64,000 nucleotides of DNA from Strix aluco. Taxonomy: Eukaryota; Chordata; Aves; Strigiformes; Strigidae. Positions within the stretch are counted from its first letter, which is position 1; every line of letters starts with the position of its first letter. A model generated the notes under the pieces. That model was not told the DNA's origin, searched no databases, and saw only the letters and a list, made by a program, of their open reading frames with translations. This document shows, piece by piece, positions 58,161-64,000 of the stretch. The position numbers were made by a program, and so were the translations under genes. The stretch covers positions 6,973,256 through 7,037,255 of the forward strand of contig NC_133954.1 of NCBI RefSeq assembly GCF_031877795.1, read 5' to 3'.

Positions 58161-59274
58161 AAAAAACCAGCTCCCTGGTCTGAAGCTGCCATCTGCCCCC
58201 TCCCTTCCTGGATCTCAGCTCGCTGCCATCAGGAACTGGCCCTGTATGCAGCATGTGGTCAGGTCTCTCCCCTTCTTTTTAACACATCCCTCTGCTCTTC
58301 GATAGGATTATTGAAATTCCTCACCTCTCTCTCAGCTACCAGGAGCCTCTTGAGACTTGAATGGGTAAATATTGATCTCTGAGAACGAGCTATAAATGTG
58401 AGTTCACATGTCCATGTGAGATACATGAGGGGGTCGGTTCCGTCTCTGCAGAACAAGGTGGCCGTGTGAGCAGCCCCCCAACTCCCCTGAAAGAGAACCT
58501 GGCCCTTGTGGCAGAGGCTGGGCTGCTTCTGAAGAGACCAGAGCACAGCTCACCGCCGAGCAAATCCCTTACGGGAAGCTCAGGTCTGTTCGTAAAGTGC
58601 AATCCTCAGATCTGCCCCTGCCTCTCTGCCTGCTCCTCCGCTGCCGCATCCCCCAGCGTGGGGCAAACGCTGCCACCCCCCAGTGCTCGCTGTCGAGGCT
58701 GTGCCTGACCCTGCGCCGTCTTCTGGAGCATTTAAACAATACGAATCCCAGAGCCCTTCCCTGACGCGCCTCCGGCCTGGCTGTCCGTCCCTCCAGCGCT
58801 TTCCAACCCTCCTGACTCCCTTTGTACCGTAGCTTTTCACTGGAAGATCTGTGAATGCACAGAATTATTTACACGTTGGCCATCACTGTCTTTCTTGTGA
58901 AATTACTGCCTTGAGGGACTGTGTCTCGTTAGAGCAGACAGGAAAAAAATTTCTCCATGCTACCACCAACGTGCTGTTTAATTTTAACTGGTGTAAACAC
59001 CCCCTCTCCCCACGCTGCAGTATTTCTCCCCTCCCCTCTGGTCTGGCTGAACTGTCAGGGCTGGGCATCGCCAGCTCCTCAGGAATGTCCTTTCCCGGTC
59101 AGGGGATGAGCATTCCCGGGGCAGCGGGGTGAGCCGGGGCAGCTGGGGCCGCCTCGTCCCCGGCAGCGAGAGCGGGCCTGGCTGGGAACGTGGCCACGTC
59201 TCCAGCCCTTTGCACCCTCTGCTGCGCTCCAGCAACCGATCGCTTGAGTCCGGGATGAGGTTCAAGGATGGAAA
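58161..59274. other. Convergent intergenic gap, DDX42 to PTH3R
   Basis: The two genes converge here. I see no exon, named repeat or structural RNA. Open frames on the minus strand around 58390-58840 lack splice signals that would tie them into a gene. Confidence 0.55.
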
Positions 59275-59996
59275 CAAGCCATACAGTCTCTTTATTCACA
59301 TTTTAGCCTGCAAAAAGGTTAGAGGGCCAAGACTTTTGCATGCAGTGGCCTGGGTGTTTATGGACAACCGCACTGTAAAGCGTGGGGGACCCAGGCTGCG
59401 CCCTTCCCAGGCCGTAAAGCTTGGCCTGGCCCCCTGAGCCCGTCCTATCCCTGTTTGTGGCTCCCTGTTTGTGCGTTGGGCTTTGCCATAGCTGTGAGCT
59501 GCACAGGGTGCAAGTAAGGGCAGGGCGAGCTGCAGAAGAGCTCTGCGGGCGCTGTGCGCTCTGCCAGCCCCGGGCTCTGCAACGCAGGATTTGGTGCTAA
59601 ACAGGGGAGTTGGACCTCAGGACTATGGGCTCGTTGAATTGGCTTTCTACACGCTGGAGCTGAAGTCACCTTGCAGACTGTCGAGGTAAGATTGAACACG
59701 GAGGATTGTTTCCCGGCGATGATTCGAGGCTTCGCATGCACAGACATCACTTATGTCAGTTGCTTGCACGTGGAGGGAAATGAGGTTTTGAACTGGCTGC
59801 TCGTTTTCAGGCCAGATCAGTAGAAGGAGCGAGAGCACGTGGTCCCTTTGCACGCTGGCTGTGGGGGAAAGGGAACTGTGATGATCCAGCTGCTATCCCC
59901 TACCCCGGCTCTCCACACAAACGTAGAAGGAGCCCAAAGCGTGAGGATCAGCATCTTTCCAGGCTGGATGTCCAGATGGGAAATGCACCGTTCACT
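59275..59996 (-). other. PTH3R: PTH3R 3' UTR with poly(A) signal
   Basis: The minus strand carries a canonical AATAAA (plus TTTATT at 59291-59296) about 700 bp after the receptor stop codon. The interval has no other coding signal and is read as 3' UTR. Confidence 0.7.
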
Positions 59997-62900
59997 TCAT
60001 AGCATCGTCTCCAGCTCGCTCTTTAGGTTGGGGCGACGCTGATTCAGGTCTGTTAAGTCCACTGTGTTTTCCCCACAGGCTTTCTGGCTCATCTCCTGGG
60101 TCGGACACGGCAAAAAGTGATCGGAGGCAAAGGAGCCAGGGATGTAGCCGGGCAGGCTGGCACGGGCAGGGAGCAGCAGCCCCCGCTGCTGGGTGCTCCC
60201 CGCCCCGCGCCCCGCGAGGCTCACGCTGAAGCTCGTGGTGGCGTGGGAGGCCAGGCCGCCGTAGCAGCAGCTCCCCGCCGCGCTGGTGGTACGCGCCTTC
60301 TGCTTCAAGTCCAGCGCCAGGCTCCTCCGAAAATGGGCTTTCTTAATCTCTGCTTGCACCTGAGGGAGAAATCAGAGATGGCTGCTGGTGCCCAGAGACA
60401 GCAAACCAGCCATCCCTTCCCTTCCCCATGGTTTTTGCTCCTAGTGATTTTTTTTTTTTTTTTCCCCTTCCAAATCCTACTGAGAGGGATGGATCTGAGT
60501 TTTTTTTCTCCTGGAGGCTGCGAGTGACCTTTCCCAACCCTAAAGGGGCTGGAGCAGGGAGCTCAGCTACTCACACTTCCAACTTACCTCCCCATTGCAA
60601 AAGCAGTAGATAAAAGCCACAAAGAAACCCTGCCAAAAGAGACAGAGGTGGAGTTAGAGTCCTGAGCCGGGACGCTGTGCGTGTGCCTCCCCCCTCCCCA
60701 GACAAGCATCGCTCGGTGTTAGGAGCAGGCAGGCAGCCCATGTCGTACCTGAGAGGAATTAAAGAGCATCTCGTAATGCATCTGGATCTGCCACAGGACC
60801 CCGGAGACTTCGGTGTAGGGCATGGCCATGAACACCACGTAATGGACTCCGAAAAGCGGCATCAGCACCAGCGTGGACTTCAGCAGCTTCCTGAGAGGAG
60901 AAATAAAATGCTCTGAGCCCTCAGCCGGGCCCTGCCAGCCAGGCTGCGGCCCCCGTGCAGAGGACGATCACTTTAGCTTCTGCCGCAGCCGGTCTGTGCG
61001 TAGCTGTCGCAGTGTCCAGCTCAGAGAAGGGAGCAGGCAGAGCCTGAACTCCTGAGCCTGCTGTTTGAAGCACTGGCTGCCATCGTCCCGCCACCTTCCC
61101 TCGCTCCTGCAGCCCTTCCCGCGCCTCTGCTCTTTGTTCACAACCCTCTAGGGAGCCGTCTCAGCTCAACAGGCAGAAAACAAGCCAGACCAGGGCTGGG
61201 GCATGGTTTTGCTCCTGCCAGCACTTGCCTGTACTGCTGCCGGGGGTCCAGCTTCCCCGTGTTCGTCTCCCAGAGCTTCGAGGCCAGCACCCGGACGATG
61301 TTGAGGAAGAGGAAGAAGTTCACCTGCCGACAGACACTTGCTGCAGTTTGTTGCCTGCAATGACCTTGGGTTTGCCCAAGCAGCCCCCCAGAACGAGGAC
61401 AGGCAGTTCCGAGTGAGCTGCAGACAGGGACAGGGCGGTGATGCTGTGGTCAGAGTGGGGAAGGAGCAGCGCCTCTGGATCCCTCTGCATCACATGGGCC
61501 CCCCCAGGTGCCGGGGTGGCTGGGGAACAGCCCCAGTGACCACAAGCAAATGGCTCTGGGTCTCTATCAATCCTCTTTCCCCAAAAGAGATTGAGACATT
61601 CAGCCACAGGGTTCTTACCACGATGGCGGCCAAGATGGGGACCTGATAAATCCACTTCATATTCCCTGCACTGAGGTCCCAGCACCTGAAGAGACCAGTA
61701 AAGAAACACCTTGGGGAAACCTGAAATCACTGGTAAGGAAAATTGCCGGCGGATGCCTCCCTGCACCCCCCAACCAACGTCCCTGTCCTCCCACCCTTCA
61801 CTCTCTTCGTGGAGTTTGTGTAAATCTTGACCCAACAGCAGCCGTGCTACAAGCACTTGTAACCATCATGGTGTTGCAAATCAGCTTTAAATTATCGTTA
61901 ATGTTCCTGAGGGCTCCTTGGCCACCTCATCTGAAACTCCTGCTGTACGTTTGGTGGCCTAAAATGCTTAACTTCAGAACATTTTGCATGCAACATATTT
62001 GCACCATTTATTGATCAATTTATGGTGTAAACCTGCATCCATCTTCCTCCCAAATGCAGAACAAAACCACTATCGGTCTGCATTACTGACAACTAATGAA
62101 CTATTTTAGATGTGTGTTCACTCCTCTTGTTCTTTTTAGAAAATAGTCATTTTCAAAAGTTCCGGTGCCCACAGACACTTTGCCAGCATTTGCGACCAGT
62201 CTTTCCCTCCCCACAGGACTGCCAGAGAAGGTGGACCTACGTACTGTGTATCAGCCAGGGAGGCCCTGACGCTGGCCCAGACAGACACAAACACAGCGGG
62301 GAGACCTGGAGGGGCAGGAACCAGAGTGAGGAGCACGGATGAAGCATCACATTTGCAGACAGAACCAGTTCCTGGCAGCTGGTCTGCGTCCCACTGCCCT
62401 TATCCGGGCCCTCAGTGCCACTCGGCCACGGCTGATGCCACAGCTCCCAACTGGTCTCAGCGGCCACAGCAGTGGGTTGGGGTCCATGCTTACCCCAGCC
62501 GATGATGATGAGGACCCACAGGTAGTTCTTGTTGGAGAGGAAGGCCATGAAGATCAGGCTGTGCAGGTAGAGACCTTCCACCAGAATCCAGTAGTGGTTG
62601 GTGGCCAGAAAATAGAGGAAGAGAGTCACCACCACCTTGCAGCCAACCTGTGGACATATAATCAGAGAGGTGCCCATATCAGGCTGTCCCCTGAAAGCAA
62701 AACCTGGTGGCTTTTGCTCTCGGGCCAGCAAAGCCCACGCTGTGCCCCACGTGTGGCTCATGTTCCTCCTCCTGCAGGGAGCTACATCTCCCCTGGGATA
62801 TTCCAGCATCAGACGTAGAGTGGGTGGTCTAGGTCACAGAATCACAGAATCAATCATCTAGGTTGGGAGAGGTCTTTCCCATAGGAGAGGTATTTCCCAC

Positions 62901-63831
62901 CCCAGGGCACTCTGAGCTCAGACAAGCTGCGAGACCAATGTCCTCTGTGGCTCTGGTCTCTCTGGTCTCCAGTTTTGGGCACCTCAATACGAGAGAGATC
63001 TCGAGGGGCTGGAGCGAGTGCAGAGGAGGGCAACGAGGCTGGGGAAGGGCCTGGAGAATAAATCCTGTGAGGAGCGATTGAAGGAGCTGGGACTGTTCAG
63101 TGTGAGGAGGAGAAGGTGAGGGGAGACTCATCACTCTACAGCTCCCTGAAAGGACATTGTAGAGAGGGTGGTGCTGGTCTCTTCTCACAGGGGATTAGTG
63201 ACAGAACGAGAGGGAACAGCTTTAAACTGCAACAGGGGAGGTTCAGACTGGACATGAGGAACAAATGTTTCCCAGAAAGAGTGGTCAGAGAGTGGAATAG
63301 GCTGCCCAGGGAGGGGGTGGAGTCCCCATCCCTGGATGTGTTTAAGGGTCATTTAGATGAGATGTTGAGGGATGTGGGGTAGGGGAGAACTTTGTAGAGT
63401 CGGGCTGAGGGTTGGACTCGATGATCCCAAGGGTCTTTTCCAACCTGAATGATTCTGTGATTCTGTGGCACCAGGATGGGGAGAAGCTGGGCAGAGCTGT
63501 AGGCGTCCCTTCGTCCCTCCCCAACTGCATCACCCCCGGGCAGCACCACCCCAATCTAGGAGGGTCCCAAGTGCATCCCCTTGCACCAGGGCTCCTGAAT
63601 CCCCTTTTCCCCGATCCTGTCTCCAGTCTCAGTGTGTCACTTGCCAGGTGGCTCCGTTGTCCCGATGAGGGACCCATTTCTGCCTTGAAGTCATCCTCCC
63701 GCATCTTCTCTGTCTCGCTGGCCAGCGTGCCTGAGTAGAGCACCATGTCCTTCACGAAGATGCTCACCGCCCGGCAGATGAAGGAGGTGAAGAGGTGGAC
63801 ATGGATGTAGTTGCGTGTGCAGTGCAGGCGC
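59997..63831 (-). CDS. PTH3R: PTH/PTHrP-family receptor, likely PTH3R (partial)
   Basis: Exons in transcript order: 63831-63645, 62647-62494, 62305-62245, 61685-61619, 61323-61229, 60890-60749, 60629-60588, 60359-59997 (stop TGA). They join in frame, giving 369 residues from the first intracellular loop to the C-terminus; the hormone-binding domain and TM1 lie beyond the right edge. It is a class B GPCR that signals through Gs/Gq. Diagnostic stretches are [14 protein letters not shown] (loop 1/TM2), [20 protein letters not shown] (TM3), CWDL in loop 2, [12 protein letters not shown] (TM5), [18 protein letters not shown] (TM6) and [21 protein letters not shown] (TM7/helix 8). The tail ends ETML, close to the PTH1R PDZ ligand ETVM. 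The short first extracellular loop and the position beside DDX42 favour PTH3R over PTH1R. Two introns have GC donors (61228-61227, 63644-63643). Confidence 0.88.
62836..62905 (-). mobile_element. CR1 3'-end fragment in PTH3R intron
   Basis: 'tcacagaatcacagaatcaatcatctaggttgggagaggtcttt' is the reverse complement of a CR1 terminus with two copies of the 8-bp end repeat. Only about 70 bp is recognisable before the sequence passes into the neighbouring, oppositely oriented copy. Confidence 0.8.
62955..63471 (+). mobile_element. CR1 LINE 3' end, inverted to its neighbour
   Basis: CR1 wording runs in order from 'ctggtctccagttttgggcacctc' through 'gctggagcgagtgcagaggag', 'ggagcgattgaaggagctggg', 'gaataggctgcccagggag' and 'gttggactcgatgatcccaag' to 'ccaacctgaatgattctgtgattctgtgg'. 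The terminal 8-bp repeat is intact. It is about 515 bp, 5'-truncated, inside the PTH3R intron between the exons at 62647 and 63645, opposite in strand to the gene. Confidence 0.93.
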
Positions 63832-64000
63832 CTATGGAGAAGGGATGTGACACGAGCCCAGCCTTGGCTGCCCAACAAGCTCATCACACATGTGGTCAGG
63901 CAGTGGCGGGGCCCAGAGAAGGTGAGGTCCGAGGTGTCAGCCCTCCCATGGGCACAGAAGCCAGAGCTGGGGGCAAGTAGGGTGTCAACGTCTTCAAGAG
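63832..64000 (-). other. PTH3R intron reaching the right edge
   Basis: Upstream of the acceptor (CTTCTCCATAG, 63837-63832 on the minus strand) the sequence is intronic to the end of the window. The missing 5' exons, including the hormone-binding domain and TM1, lie beyond it. Confidence 0.7.

Noticed and set aside
59997-63831. Naming the receptor PTH1R
   Set aside because: The sequence is close to PTH1R, but the short first extracellular loop, different tail and the linkage to DDX42 fit PTH3R better. A tree would be decisive.

Overview
The window is from a bird nuclear genome. It carries several CR1 LINE 3' ends (the 8-bp terminal repeat ATTCTGTG and its reverse complement), old MIR-like SINEs, short introns and strong CpG islands. 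Every gene found is a conserved vertebrate gene. The gene order STRADA - CCDC47 - DDX42 matches human 17q23, which I recall as lying on chicken chromosome 27. Gene models were built by hand from frame continuity, splice sites and remembered vertebrate homologues; no search was run.

Layout: 1-4190 is a sparse upstream flank with old repeats, one possible leftward promoter and a CR1 copy. RNF113A (+, 10 coding exons, 4634-10581) is complete. A convergent gap with a CR1 copy (10.6-12.5 kb) separates it from STRADA (-, 12 coding exons, 13724-24279). CCDC47 (-, 12 coding exons, 26557-35619) lies upstream in tandem with STRADA. A CpG-island promoter at about 37.8-38.3 kb is shared head to head by CCDC47 and DDX42. 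DDX42 (+, 17 coding exons, 40228-56215) is complete. A PTH/PTHrP-family class B receptor, best read as PTH3R, lies on the minus strand from 59997 to 63831; its 5' exons lie beyond the right edge.

Functions: RNF113A and DDX42 both act in or around the spliceosome (Cwc24-type RING factor; SF3b-associated DEAD-box helicase). STRADA is the pseudokinase that activates LKB1 with MO25. CCDC47 is an ER membrane insertion factor. PTH3R is a cell-surface hormone receptor. The genes do not form a pathway; what links them is shared or abutting promoters.

I saw no undescribed system, no CRISPR array, no endogenous virus I could name and no rRNA or tRNA gene. The most notable points are the intron-bearing RNF113A locus (mammals carry retrocopies), three GC-AG introns among about 57, a receptor gene absent from mammals, an upstream ORF in the STRADA leader, and a G-run plus TG repeat beside a short CCDC47 exon.
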